A program made the position numbers and the translations under genes. Below, in pieces: positions 1 to 8,668 of a stretch of DNA of 45,416 nucleotides. The notes beneath the pieces are model-generated. The model was not told the DNA's origin and searched no databases. It saw only the letters and a list, made by a program, of their open reading frames with translations. Source of the stretch: Pseudomonas sp. GD03858 (GTDB taxonomy: Bacteria > Pseudomonadota > Gammaproteobacteria > Pseudomonadales > Pseudomonadaceae); the NCBI RefSeq assembly GCF_029840925.1, contig NZ_JAOCDM010000034.1, positions 1 through 45,416 on the forward strand, written 5' to 3'. Every line of letters begins with the position of its first letter. Position 1 is the first letter of the stretch.

Positions 1-115
1 ACAAATGTAGGAGCGGCCTTGCGTCGCGATGCGCCGCGCGGGCGGCGCTCGATCTCATAGGCGCTGCAACTCTAACGGCGAACACTTGGCGGCCCTGACT
101 CGGTCAATAGCCCTC
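1..115 (+). repeat. Left arm of a 115-bp inverted repeat bracketing the window
   Basis: This arm aligns without gaps to the reverse complement of 45301-45415. The first 57 bases are identical and about 13 mismatches are spread over the 115 bp, so identity is near 89%. The outer part (GTAGGAGCGGCCTTGCGTCG) resembles the dispersed REP-like repeats of putida-group pseudomonads. The inner part, read on the minus strand, ends in a short open frame whose last residues are AIDRVRAAKCSPLELQRL before a stop. The right arm encodes a related tail. It is either a long genomic repeat family or the end of a larger unit; no transposase is present. Confidence 0.8.
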
Positions 116-186
116 CTGCCCAGAGGCCTTGAAAGGGCTGACCCGTGCCGATGCCGCGACGCAGGCATTTGCCCGGGCAGACGCGC

Positions 187-224
187 TACAATCGCGTTCG
201 AGTGAACAGAACAGCGATCCGAGG
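187..224 (+). promoter_or_regulatory. Possible polB promoter -10 box and ribosome binding site
   Basis: TACAAT at 187-192 matches a sigma70 -10 box well, but no good -35 element is seen at the proper distance. GAGG at 221-224 lies 8 nt before the GTG start of polB. No LexA box of either Pseudomonas type (CTGT-N8-ACAG or AGTAC-N4-GTACT) is visible here, so SOS control of polB is not supported by the sequence. Confidence 0.35.
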
Positions 225-232
225 TCCAGGCA

Positions 233-2599
233 GTGCAGTTGCAACAGGGTTTTGTCCTCACCCGCCATTGGCACGACACCCCCGAGGGCACCTGCGTGGA
301 GTTCTGGTTGGCCACCGACCAGGGGCCAAGGCGTCTGCGTCTGGCGCCGCAGCCCTCGGTGGCGTTCGTCCCCGCGGCACAGGCCGAGCAGGCCAGGGCG
401 GTGCTGGTCGACGAACCGGGCGTCGCGCTCAAGCCGTTGCAGCTGCGTGATTTCGACCTGCGCCCGGTCCATGGCCTGTATTGCCACCAGTATCGCCAGC
501 TGATCGCGCTGGAAAAACGCCTGCGCGCCGCTGGCGTCGACGTCTTCGAAGCCGATATCCGTCCGCCGGAGCGCTACCTGATGGAGCGCTTCATCACCGC
601 CGCGGTGCGTTTTCATGGCCGGCCGGGCGAGCAGGGCGTTCTGCTCGATGCGCAACTCAAGCCCGATCCGGACTATCGGCCGCCCTTGCGCCTGGTCTCG
701 CTGGATATCGAGACCAGCGAACGGGGCGAGCTGTACAGCATCGCTCTGGAAGGCTGCGGTCAGCGCCAGGTGTACATGCTCGGCCCGGCCGATGGCGGTG
801 ACGCGGCGGTGGACTTCGATCTGCACTACTGCGCCGACCGCGCCGGTCTCATCCATTGCCTGAACCAGTGGCTGGCGCGCCACGATCCCGACGCGATCAT
901 CGGCTGGAACCTGGTGCAGTTCGACCTGCGCCTGCTGCACGAGCACGCGGCCAGGCTCGGCGTGCCCCTGTGCCTGGGTCGCGACGGCGCGCCCATGCAC
1001 CTGCGCGAGCACGGCAGCCGCAGCCATTTCTTCGCCGAGGCGCCCGGCCGCGTGCTGATCGACGGCATCGAGGCCCTGCGCTCGGCGACCTGGAGCTTCC
1101 CGTCGTTCAGCCTCGAGCATGTCGCACAGCAGTTGCTGGGCGAGGGCAAGGCCATCGACACGCCCTACCAGCGCATGGACGAGATCAACCGCATGTTCGC
1201 CGAGGACAAGCCGGCCTTGGCCCGCTACAACCTCAAGGACTGCGAGTTGGTCACGCGCATCTTCGCCAAGGCCCGGTTGCTCGAATTCCTCCTCGAACGC
1301 GCCGCGGTCACGGGGCTGGCGGTGGATCGCAGTGGCGGCTCGGTGGCGGCGTTCTGTCACCTGTACATGCCGCACATGCATCGTCTGGGCTATGTCGCGC
1401 CGAACCTGGGCAGCCGCCCGGATGCCGCCAGCCCTGGCGGTTTCGTCATGGATTCGCGCCCCGGGTTGTACGATTCGGTGCTGGTGCTCGACTACAAGAG
1501 CCTGTACCCCTCGATCATCCGTACCTTTCTCATCGACCCGGTTGGGCTGGTCGAGGGCCTGCGCCAGCCGGACAACACGCATTCGGTCGAGGGCTTTCGC
1601 GGTGGGCGCTTCTCGCGTGCCATGCATTGCCTGCCGGCGATCGTCGAACGGGTCTGGCAGGGGCGCGAGGCGGCCAAGCGCGCCGGCAACGCGCCGTTGT
1701 CACAGGCGCTGAAGATCATCATGAACGCGTTTTACGGGGTGCTCGGCTCCAATGGCTGCCGTTTCTTCGATCCGCGCCTGGCCTCGTCGATCACGATGCG
1801 CGGGCATCAGATCATGCGCCAGACCCGAGCGCTGATCGAAGCGCAAGGCTATGACGTGATCTACGGCGATACCGACTCCACCTTCGTCTGGCTCAAGGGC
1901 GCCCACGACGAAGCGGCCGCGGCGGATATCGGTCGCGCGCTGGTGGCCGAGGTCAACCAGTGGTGGCGCGACAACCTGCGCCAGTCCATGGGCCTGGAGA
2001 GCGCGCTGGAGTTGCAGTTCGAAACCCACTACCAGCGTTTTCTGATGCCGACCATTCGTGGCACCGACGAAGGCAGCAAGAAGCGCTACGCCGGCCTGGT
2101 GCGGCGCAGCGACGGCCAGGACGAAATGGTCTTCAAGGGGCTGGAGTCGGTACGCACCGACTGGTCGCCGCTGGCCAGGCAGTTCCAGCAGGAACTCTAT
2201 GGCCGGGTGTTCCGTGGCCAGCCTTACCGCGACTACCTGAGCGCGTACGTGCGGCGCACGCTGGCGGGTGAGCAGGATGAGTTGCTGGTTTACCGCAAGC
2301 GCCTGCGTCGGCCATTGGCCGACTACCAGCGCAACGTGCCGCCGCATGTGCGCGCGGCGCGCCTGGCCGACGAGCACAATCGCCGGGTCGGGCGCCCCAC
2401 GCAATACCAGAACGGCGGCTGGATCAGCTACATGATCACGACATCGGGGCCTGAGCCCCTGGAGAGCCTGAGCTCACCGGTCGATTACGAGCACTATCTG
2501 ACCCGACAGCTGCAACCCGTGGCGGATGCCATCCTGCCGTTCGTGCTGGGGCGCACGATCGACCTGGGGCATATGGATCAACTGGCCTTCGACTTCTGA
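233..2599 (+). CDS. polB: DNA polymerase II (family B)
   Basis: The 788-residue product matches the usual length of bacterial Pol II. The proofreading 3'-5' exonuclease comes first: Exo I is DIE at residues 158-160, Exo II is [10 protein letters not shown], and Exo III is YNLKDCELV. The polymerase domain follows, with motif [11 protein letters not shown] (Asp420), motif [13 protein letters not shown], and motif C YGDTDST (Asp546 and Asp548). All catalytic acids are present, so it should be active in replication restart and lesion bypass in the cytoplasm. The start is GTG at 233, supported by GAGG 8 nt upstream and by homology beginning at once. It stands alone, with the toxin gene 89 nt downstream. 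Confidence 0.97.
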   Translation: MQLQQGFVLTRHWHDTPEGTCVEFWLATDQGPRRLRLAPQPSVAFVPAAQAEQARAVLVDEPGVALKPLQLRDFDLRPVHGLYCHQYRQLIALEKRLRAAGVDVFEADIRPPERYLMERFITAAVRFHGRPGEQGVLLDAQLKPDPDYRPPLRLVSLDIETSERGELYSIALEGCGQRQVYMLGPADGGDAAVDFDLHYCADRAGLIHCLNQWLARHDPDAIIGWNLVQFDLRLLHEHAARLGVPLCLGRDGAPMHLREHGSRSHFFAEAPGRVLIDGIEALRSATWSFPSFSLEHVAQQLLGEGKAIDTPYQRMDEINRMFAEDKPALARYNLKDCELVTRIFAKARLLEFLLERAAVTGLAVDRSGGSVAAFCHLYMPHMHRLGYVAPNLGSRPDAASPGGFVMDSRPGLYDSVLVLDYKSLYPSIIRTFLIDPVGLVEGLRQPDNTHSVEGFRGGRFSRAMHCLPAIVERVWQGREAAKRAGNAPLSQALKIIMNAFYGVLGSNGCRFFDPRLASSITMRGHQIMRQTRALIEAQGYDVIYGDTDSTFVWLKGAHDEAAAADIGRALVAEVNQWWRDNLRQSMGLESALELQFETHYQRFLMPTIRGTDEGSKKRYAGLVRRSDGQDEMVFKGLESVRTDWSPLARQFQQELYGRVFRGQPYRDYLSAYVRRTLAGEQDELLVYRKRLRRPLADYQRNVPPHVRAARLADEHNRRVGRPTQYQNGGWISYMITTSGPEPLESLSSPVDYEHYLTRQLQPVADAILPFVLGRTIDLGHMDQLAFDF

Positions 2600-2688
2600 G
2601 CGGGTCGAGGGTGGGTGCTATCTATCTAGCGCTCGATGTCCCGCCGAGCTTCATACCCTCGCGTCTCCACCCTCAGGAGAGACGAGCC

Positions 2689-5600
2689 ATGGACAGCAAC
2701 GAGCAGGACTTGCCCTGCACCCCATCAGTGAGCGGACACGAAACGTTCCAGGATGCCCTCATCGCCGCCCGTTTGCCGACCTGGCTGCGCTCGGCCAGCC
2801 CCGCGCAAGTGACGATGCTGCGCGAGGCGCTGACCCTCAGCTGGTACTTTCGCGAGCGCGTCAGCGCCGTGCTGGCGAAGATCGAGAACATCGACGACTT
2901 CGCCTTGCCGTTGCTGCGACAAGCGCTGAAGCCGCATGTTGGCACCGCCGATGTGAAGGCCTTGCGCTTTCGCCAGGGCCGGCGTGAGCCGATCATCAAT
3001 GAGGTGCCTGTCGGCAGCCACCTGACCACGGTGGTCTACCAGCATGTTCCCCTGCTCGCGGCGGCGCTGGGCAATTTCGACAGCGATCAGGCCAGCGCCG
3101 ATGGCCAGCCTGTGGGCAATCGCCTGGACGGCCCCCCTGGCCAGAAGTTGGCGCTGCCGAGCGCGCCGGCGTTCGCGCGCCTGTGTCGCGAGCTCGATCT
3201 CGGACGGCGCTATCAGGCGCATCTGGTGTCGATCCTGCAGGCGCCGGACACCCGAGTGGCATCACTGATTTCGCGCGCGCAGCGCTATGCCATGCTGGTT
3301 GATGCGCATGTTGCCTGGATCCGTGGTGATGTCAGTGACGACGAGCATCAGCTGCTGGTCGATTTCTGTGCCCTGCGTGGGCAGCTGCGCTTGCAGGGGC
3401 GCAGCGTGCAGGTCAAACGCCTGAGCCTGCTGGGGGTGACCCTCGAGCAGATCGTCGTGCTCGACGTACGCGATGAGCGTTTCGATCCACTGTACAGCAG
3501 CACCTGGCGCGTGCTGGTGCATGTGCCTGGCGACCCTCAGGGCGCATGGCGGGCGTTCCCCGATCTGCGTCATTTCGCCAATGCCCTGGGCAAGCACCTG
3601 CGCACCGCACCCTACCAGCGTTTCTTCAGCCGCTTCGTCCGGCGTCGTGACGGCCAGCGTTTCTTCGCCGCGGTGGTGGCCGGCTACGCCGGGGTCTCGG
3701 ACTTGGCCAACATCGCCCTGGAGGAGCACCTGCGATCCTGGCCGAAGGCGGTATTCGACTGCCTGGGCGAGGCGCGTATCGAGCAGATCAAGGACGACGC
3801 GGCGATGATCGCGGTACCGACCGACGAGGTCGATGCGCAGGTGCGGCGGGCCCACGAACAACGCCTGGAAGCCGAAGGCTGGGCGTTGCTCAGCCTGGCC
3901 GGCATGTTCGTGCCGGTCATCGGCGCCGGCTTGCTGGCGGTGACCGCCTGGGAGTTGCTGGGCGAGGTCTTCCACGGTGTCGAGGCTTGGCACGAAGGTG
4001 ACACCAGCGCGGCACTGGATCACGTGCTGAATGTCGCCGGCGACCTTGCCGGCATGGCGCTGACAGCCACTGGGGTGACCCTGGCTCGCAATGCCTGGGC
4101 GCGAGCGTCGATGGTCGACAGCCTGGTGCCGGCGCGCCTGGAAGACGGCACGACGCGCCTGTGGCACCCGGACCTCGCCGCGTTTCGCAGTGCCTCTGCT
4201 CCGGCTGCGGCGGTGCGCGATGCCGAGGGCCTTCATCGCCTGGACGAGCAGACCTGGATCGAAATGGATGGGCACTGCTATCCGGTCGTCCAGCAAAGCG
4301 ACACGGGACGCTGGCGCCTGGCGGCACAGGCGGGGTATGCCCCGCGGCTGAGCGACAACGGTGCCGGCGCCTGGCGCCTGTGGTACGAGCAGCCCGCGCA
4401 GTGGGACGACACGCGTGCGCTGTTCCGGCGCCTTGGCGGCGACTTTGCCCTGCTCGATGACGAGCAGATCGACCAGGTGCTGGTCGCCCACGCACTCGAC
4501 GGCGACCACCTGCGGGCCATGCACGTGCAGGGGCTGGCGCCGGATGCGGGGCTGCGCGATGGCGTGCGGCGTGTTCGCCTGGACACTCGCATCCGGCGGG
4601 TGGTGAAGCAACTGCGTGGCGGTGACGTGGTCACCGACGTCACGGTGCTCGATCACGCTCGCGCACTGCCGGGCGCCAGCGGGTTGAGCGACCCGATGTT
4701 GGCGGAGCAAGTCTGGGAGCAGCGCCGGGTGTTGTTCGAGCAACTTTACGCAGCGCTGCAGGACAGCGAGGCGAGCGATGTGGCGGCCTTGCGTCGGCAG
4801 TTTCCCCGGCTGCCGAGCGCGGTGGCGGCGGAACTGGTCGCTGCGGCGCGGACCATGGATCGCCAGCGGCTGCAGGACAGCGGACGGGTCGCGCTGCGCC
4901 TGGCCACTGCCGCCAGGGCGGCGCAGCGCCAGGCGCGCCTGGCGCGCGTGTACGAGGGGCTTTCCCTCGATACGCCACAGGACGCCGATCTGGCCAGGGC
5001 CGTGCTGGGCTCGCTCGAACAGTTGCCTGGACAGGAGACGGCGATTCGCTGGCGCCTGTACGATGGCGGCAGCGATGGGCCACGGCTGCACGGCGATGCC
5101 GATGCCGCCGATTTCGACCTGGTTCATCTCAATGGCCGATTCCAGTTGCTGGACAGCAAGGGACAGACCATTGGCGAGCCCGGCGAGTTGTTCGAGGTGA
5201 TTGCCAGCGCCTACGACAACGACCGGCGCCAGGCCCTTGGCCTGGGTGATCCGTTCGCCCACAACCTGAGGATAACGGTGGCGCGCCTGGCCGCCCGGCG
5301 ACGCGCGCTGGTAGCCCAGGCGCTGGGGCAACGCGACGCGACAGGCTGGTTCCAGCCGCCGCAACGCCTGCGTGACGGGCGCCTTGGCTATCCGCTGAGC
5401 GGACGGAGCCCCGGCAGCCCCCGGCGACGAGCACGCGCGCTGTCCGCAGCATTGCGCGAAATCTATCCGGCATTCACCGACGGCGAGATCAGCAACTGGA
5501 TCAGCGAGGTCCAGCAGAGCGGGCGCAGACCCGAGGACGAGATCGTCAGTCTCGGTCGTGAGCTGCAGGCACTGGAAAGCCATCTGCAGAGCTGGACACG

Positions 5601-7209
5601 GCTGGCCGGCAGTCCCACGCAGCGTGTCGACCGGCGCTACTTCAGCGACACGCTGGTCAATTGCTGGCAGCGCAGGCAGACCCGGGCCAGTGGCGACAAT
5701 GTGCCAGCGACCGGGTTTCGCCTGAGCGTATGGTCGGTGAACCTGCAGACACTGCCTGACTTGCCCGAGTCGGTGAGTTTCGCCCATGTGCGGGAGTTGT
5801 CGCTGATGGGGCTGGGGCTACGGGAAGTGCCACCCGGCTTCCTGCAGGCTTTTCCTCGCCTGCGTACCCTGGAGTTGTCCAGCAACCAGCTGACCTGCGT
5901 GCCTGCGCAGTTGGTGAACCTGGGGAATCTGCGCGAGCTGGACCTTTACGGCAACGCCATCGTGCTCGATGCCTCCCAGGCCATGACGCTGGGCAACTGC
6001 GTGTCGCTGGAGTACGTCAACCTGTCGTACAACCCGCTGGGGCGCACCTTCCCGCTCTACCGCCTGGAGCGACTGAGTCGCCTGCACCTGCGCAGCACCG
6101 GGATCAGCGAGCTGCCGCCAGCGCTGATGGACCGCATGGACCTGCTGATCGCCGACCTGCGCGGCAACCGGATCACCGAGTTGCCGGCGCGCTTCTTCCG
6201 TTCGCCGGCGTGGCTCGGCAGCAGCGTGCTGCTGGCGGACAACCCGTTGTCGGCGCAGTCGGCGCAACGCCTGCAAGTGTTCCAGCAACTGCATGACGCC
6301 GTCTTGCCGGAGCCTGGCGCCGGGGACGAGGTATCCCTGCGCCAGAGCTGGCTCGACGCCGCCGACAGCGCGTCGCGGACCGAACAGTCGGCGGCCTGGG
6401 ACGAGCTGGAGGGCGAGACCGAGGCGGGGGACTTTTTCCGGCTGTTGGGCCGGTTGCAGGAAACGTCGGATTACCAGCGTCAGCGTCAGCACCTGGCCAA
6501 CCGTGTGTTCAGCATGCTGGTCGCCATGCGTGACCACCCCGCGCTGGCTCGGGAACTGTTCCAGCACGCCAGCGAAGACCTGACGTGCCAGGACAGTGTC
6601 GCGTTGTGCTTCAGCAACCTGGAACTGTCCATGCTGGTGTGGCAGGCACGCATGCAAGCCCAGGCAGGCGACCAGCAGGACGCCTTGCTGCGACTGGGCC
6701 GTCGCCTGTGGCGCCTGGACGAGGTGGATCGACTCGCCAACGAAGATGTCCAGGCGCGCAGGGCAGAGGACGCCAACCCTGACGAGATCGAAGTGAGGAT
6801 GGCTTATCGAGTGGGGCTGCGTGATCACCTCGAGTTGCCGGCACAGCCTGACGATATGCTGTTTGGCGAAGTGGCCGGGGTACATGCGGCACGGCTGGAA
6901 CAGGCTCGTGCGCGAATACAGGAAGCCGAGACCCCGGAGCGTGTGGCCCAGTCGCTGGTGGCGCGGGAGTTCTGGGTGGAGCATCTGCGGCGCGCCCATG
7001 GCGAGCGCTTCGTGACCTTCGATGCGCCATTCCAGGAGCGCTCCACGGCGTTGCTGGAGGCCGCGCAGACCATGACCGATGGTGACTACGCGGCGCGGCA
7101 GGAGGCCTTGCGCGAGCAGTGGGACAGCGGACGGCAAGCACTGCTGCTGGAACTGACACGCACCGCGTTGGAGCCTGCTGGCGCGGTCGCAGGCCATGCA
7201 CGACCCTGA
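2689..7209 (+). CDS. Large LRR/NEL-domain toxin, probable E3 ubiquitin ligase effector
   Basis: The product is 1506 residues from ATG 2689, preceded by CAGGAGAG; the in-frame ATG at 2611 lacks a ribosome site. The long N-terminal region resembles the dermonecrotic-toxin-type module of Pseudomonas NEL proteins. It has hydrophobic stretches near residues 397-425 and 447-472 that could insert in membranes. Leucine-rich repeats of the LxxLxLxxNxLxxLP type span about 1020-1177. The C-terminal part fits the NEL ligase fold of IpaH/SspH effectors: the motif LTCQDSVAL carries Cys1300 and Asp1302, matching the CxD catalytic signature. The expected role is ubiquitin transfer to host proteins. No secretion genes or chaperone lie nearby, and no signal peptide is seen. 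The NEL call is strong by motif; the target and export route are unknown. Confidence 0.88.
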   Translation: MDSNEQDLPCTPSVSGHETFQDALIAARLPTWLRSASPAQVTMLREALTLSWYFRERVSAVLAKIENIDDFALPLLRQALKPHVGTADVKALRFRQGRREPIINEVPVGSHLTTVVYQHVPLLAAALGNFDSDQASADGQPVGNRLDGPPGQKLALPSAPAFARLCRELDLGRRYQAHLVSILQAPDTRVASLISRAQRYAMLVDAHVAWIRGDVSDDEHQLLVDFCALRGQLRLQGRSVQVKRLSLLGVTLEQIVVLDVRDERFDPLYSSTWRVLVHVPGDPQGAWRAFPDLRHFANALGKHLRTAPYQRFFSRFVRRRDGQRFFAAVVAGYAGVSDLANIALEEHLRSWPKAVFDCLGEARIEQIKDDAAMIAVPTDEVDAQVRRAHEQRLEAEGWALLSLAGMFVPVIGAGLLAVTAWELLGEVFHGVEAWHEGDTSAALDHVLNVAGDLAGMALTATGVTLARNAWARASMVDSLVPARLEDGTTRLWHPDLAAFRSASAPAAAVRDAEGLHRLDEQTWIEMDGHCYPVVQQSDTGRWRLAAQAGYAPRLSDNGAGAWRLWYEQPAQWDDTRALFRRLGGDFALLDDEQIDQVLVAHALDGDHLRAMHVQGLAPDAGLRDGVRRVRLDTRIRRVVKQLRGGDVVTDVTVLDHARALPGASGLSDPMLAEQVWEQRRVLFEQLYAALQDSEASDVAALRRQFPRLPSAVAAELVAAARTMDRQRLQDSGRVALRLATAARAAQRQARLARVYEGLSLDTPQDADLARAVLGSLEQLPGQETAIRWRLYDGGSDGPRLHGDADAADFDLVHLNGRFQLLDSKGQTIGEPGELFEVIASAYDNDRRQALGLGDPFAHNLRITVARLAARRRALVAQALGQRDATGWFQPPQRLRDGRLGYPLSGRSPGSPRRRARALSAALREIYPAFTDGEISNWISEVQQSGRRPEDEIVSLGRELQALESHLQSWTRLAGSPTQRVDRRYFSDTLVNCWQRRQTRASGDNVPATGFRLSVWSVNLQTLPDLPESVSFAHVRELSLMGLGLREVPPGFLQAFPRLRTLELSSNQLTCVPAQLVNLGNLRELDLYGNAIVLDASQAMTLGNCVSLEYVNLSYNPLGRTFPLYRLERLSRLHLRSTGISELPPALMDRMDLLIADLRGNRITELPARFFRSPAWLGSSVLLADNPLSAQSAQRLQVFQQLHDAVLPEPGAGDEVSLRQSWLDAADSASRTEQSAAWDELEGETEAGDFFRLLGRLQETSDYQRQRQHLANRVFSMLVAMRDHPALARELFQHASEDLTCQDSVALCFSNLELSMLVWQARMQAQAGDQQDALLRLGRRLWRLDEVDRLANEDVQARRAEDANPDEIEVRMAYRVGLRDHLELPAQPDDMLFGEVAGVHAARLEQARARIQEAETPERVAQSLVAREFWVEHLRRAHGERFVTFDAPFQERSTALLEAAQTMTDGDYAARQEALREQWDSGRQALLLELTRTALEPAGAVAGHARP

Positions 7210-7310
7210 GTGCGCGCGTTGTCCTTGGACTATGCTCTGGTCAGGCGTGGGACATGCCCGGTTACTTTTGCCGTGAGCAGGCGCCTGGCCAGTTGGTTTA
7301 GGCTCCACGC

Positions 7311-7331
7311 CGGATCTTTCTCCCAGATCCG
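7311..7331 (+). terminator. Stem-loop after the toxin gene
   Basis: CGGATCT (7311-7317) and AGATCCG (7325-7331) form a perfect 7-bp stem with a 7-nt loop, followed by CAGTCTTTA. It lies 101 nt after the toxin stop and 37 nt before the next start. It could be a weak terminator or a leader hairpin of the following gene. The T-tract is poor. Confidence 0.35.
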
Positions 7332-7368
7332 CAGTCTTTAGGTTGATCGAGAAAACAAGGAGATGCGC

Positions 7369-7920
7369 ATGCTCGTCCGGTCACTGACCCTCGCTACCCT
7401 GCTCGTCGTAGCCGGCCCTCTGTACGCCGCCGACAGCGATGCACCGCTGGCCAAGGAACTGGGCAAGGCAAGGCCGTTGGTGGTGATCGCGCCCAGCAGC
7501 GCCGACCCGACCTTGCGTGGCCTGAACAAGGCAATGGAAGACCCGGCCACCCAGGCGGGGTTCAAGGAGCGCGGCCTGGTGCTCTACAGCGTGGCCAACA
7601 TGATGGGCAAGCGCGAGGACAAGAACCTCGAGCAGCAGACCACCATGGCCCTGATCCGCGAGCTCAAGCTCGGCGCGAGCAAGGGCACCAAGGTGATCCT
7701 GATCGGCAAGGACGGTGAACGTCACATGCTCAAGGACGACGACAGCGGCGAGATGATCGAGCCACAGACGATCTTCAAGGCCGTGGACGAGTTGCCGGCC
7801 AGCGAGAAGGCGATCACCGCGCCGGAGCCGGTTGCCGCCGCGCCCGCCGAACCCAAGGCCAAGGACAGCAAGGCCAAACCGAGCAAGCCCGCCGCGCCGC
7901 CCAAGCCATTGGACGACTGA
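7369..7920 (+). CDS. Secreted DUF4174-type protein
   Basis: This 183-residue protein has an N-terminal signal peptide ending near PLYA, so it is probably periplasmic. The central part (ARPLVVIAPSSADP, then KVILIGKDGERHML) resembles the DUF4174 family, which has a thioredoxin-like look but no CxxC; function is unknown. The C-terminus is a low-complexity tail rich in Pro, Ala and Lys (about residues 140-183). ATG 7369 is chosen over ATG 7363 because AAGGAG at 7357-7362 would directly abut the upstream ATG and leaves a proper 6-nt spacer to 7369. It is probably a single-gene unit, since a hairpin separates it from the metallophore operon. Confidence 0.8.
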   Translation: MLVRSLTLATLLVVAGPLYAADSDAPLAKELGKARPLVVIAPSSADPTLRGLNKAMEDPATQAGFKERGLVLYSVANMMGKREDKNLEQQTTMALIRELKLGASKGTKVILIGKDGERHMLKDDDSGEMIEPQTIFKAVDELPASEKAITAPEPVAAAPAEPKAKDSKAKPSKPAAPPKPLDD

Positions 7921-7926
7921 TCATCG

Positions 7927-7960
7927 CAACGCGGCCCTCGCGTGTGCAGGGGCCGCGTTG
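7927..7960 (+). terminator. Hairpin terminator after the DUF4174 gene
   Basis: CAACGCGGCCC (7927-7937) pairs perfectly with GGGCCGCGTTG (7950-7960) around a 12-nt loop, beginning 6 nt after the stop codon. It lacks a clear U-tract, so termination may be partial. Confidence 0.55.
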
Positions 7961-8027
7961 TGTATCCCCGTGTATCAACCCGTCGCCAGGACCCACTGGC
8001 ATACAAAACCCCGCCCTTGACGATACA
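7961..8027 (+). promoter_or_regulatory. Possible regulatory region of the metallophore operon
   Basis: TGTATC occurs twice in direct orientation, 10 bp apart (7961-7966 and 7971-7976). Its inverse GATACA occurs at 8022-8027. TTGACG at 8017-8022 could be a -35 box, but no convincing -10 follows. The helical-turn spacing suggests a protein binding site; the regulator is not identifiable from sequence. Confidence 0.25.
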
Positions 8028-8086
8028 CCGACGACACACCGCCACGGCCAAATGGCTCCACTTTCAACCACCCGTGGAGCTGCATC

Positions 8087-8575
8087 ATGAAAAACACCCG
8101 TCAAACCCTTGGCCTGCTCGGTGCCACCCTGTTCGCCGGCATGGCCCTTAACACCGCCTTTGCCGTCGAACCGCTGTCCCAGGGCTACCAGCTGGCCGCC
8201 GCCAAGACGCCGGGCGAGGGCAAGTGCGGTGAAGGCAAGTGCGGCGCCAGTGGCAAGGCGACGCAAAGCGAAGGCAAGTGTGGCGAGGGCAAGTGTGGCG
8301 CCAGCGCCAAGGCCGGCGCCGAGGGCAAATGCGGTGAAGGCAAGTGTGGCGACGCATCCTTCGCCCGCACCGACAGCAATCACGACGGCAAGGTCTCGCG
8401 CGACGAGTTTCTCGCCGTGGCCAAGGACCGCGCCGCCGACTTCGACAAGATCGATCGCGATCACGATGGTTTCATTTCCGAGCAGGAGGCCCACGATCAC
8501 CTGGCGGCAATCTACAAGGCCAACGGCAAGGCCATGCCCGACGGGCTGTTCAGCCATCTGACCGGCCAGTCCTGA
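8087..8575 (+). CDS. hvfA: HvfA/bufferin-type RiPP metallophore precursor fused to EF-hands
   Basis: This 162-residue protein has an export signal to about residue 26 (ALNTAFA). It then has six EGKCG motifs in three tandem pairs, with Cys47/52, 65/70 and 82/87 separated by Ala/Ser/Lys linkers. EGKCG cysteines are the known substrates of MNIO enzymes in HvfA and bufferin precursors, where modified Cys bind copper. The C-terminal part adds two canonical 12-residue EF-hand loops starting at Asp96 (DSNHDGKVSRDE) and Asp123 (DRDHDGFISEQE), so calcium binding is likely. The modifying enzyme and partner genes follow directly. The start ATG 8087 has GGAG 7 nt upstream. Family and modification are inferred from motif and context. 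Confidence 0.9.
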   Translation: MKNTRQTLGLLGATLFAGMALNTAFAVEPLSQGYQLAAAKTPGEGKCGEGKCGASGKATQSEGKCGEGKCGASAKAGAEGKCGEGKCGDASFARTDSNHDGKVSRDEFLAVAKDRAADFDKIDRDHDGFISEQEAHDHLAAIYKANGKAMPDGLFSHLTGQS

Positions 8576-8582
8576 CGCTCCT

Positions 8583-8636
8583 CGCGGGGCCAGCCCACTC
8601 CCACGATGTCATGCGTGGGAGCGGGCTGGCTCCGCG
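8583..8636. repeat. REP hairpin inside the metallophore operon
   Basis: Two 23-nt arms (8583-8605 and 8614-8636) are complementary with two mismatches around an 8-nt loop. They contain the pseudomonad REP core GTGGGAGCGGGCTGGC. The element begins 8 nt after the precursor stop and ends 32 nt before the enzyme start. In RNA it would form a strong hairpin that could protect the precursor transcript from 3' decay or reduce read-through. Confidence 0.85.
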
Positions 8637-8668
8637 ATGCCGTTCAATGCCCCAGAGAGCCTGCAATC

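Noticed and set aside
206..216. Possible SOS box before polB (GAACAGAACAG)
   Set aside because: It is a direct repeat of AACAG and not the CTGT-N8-ACAG dyad, and it does not fit LexA2 either.
104..1627. Long minus-strand open frame across polB
   Set aside because: It is antisense to a clearly conserved polymerase frame. High-GC DNA produces such shadow frames, and the translation has no recognisable domain.
3262..5787. 841-codon minus-strand frame inside the toxin gene
   Set aside because: It is a shadow of the toxin frame, rich in Arg, Gln and His with no motif; the plus strand holds the LRR/NEL domains.
7363..7371. ATG 7363 as start of the DUF4174 gene
   Set aside because: The AAGGAG site would abut the start codon with no spacer; ATG 7369 has a 6-nt spacer.
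8215..8355. Possible CRISPR-like or minisatellite array
   Set aside because: The DNA repeats are explained by the EGKCG codons of the precursor, with no spacers of uniform length.
8148..8379. Short minus-strand frames with repeated HLPSPHLPS peptides
   Set aside because: These are the reverse complement of the EGKCG coding repeats and not an independent repeat protein.
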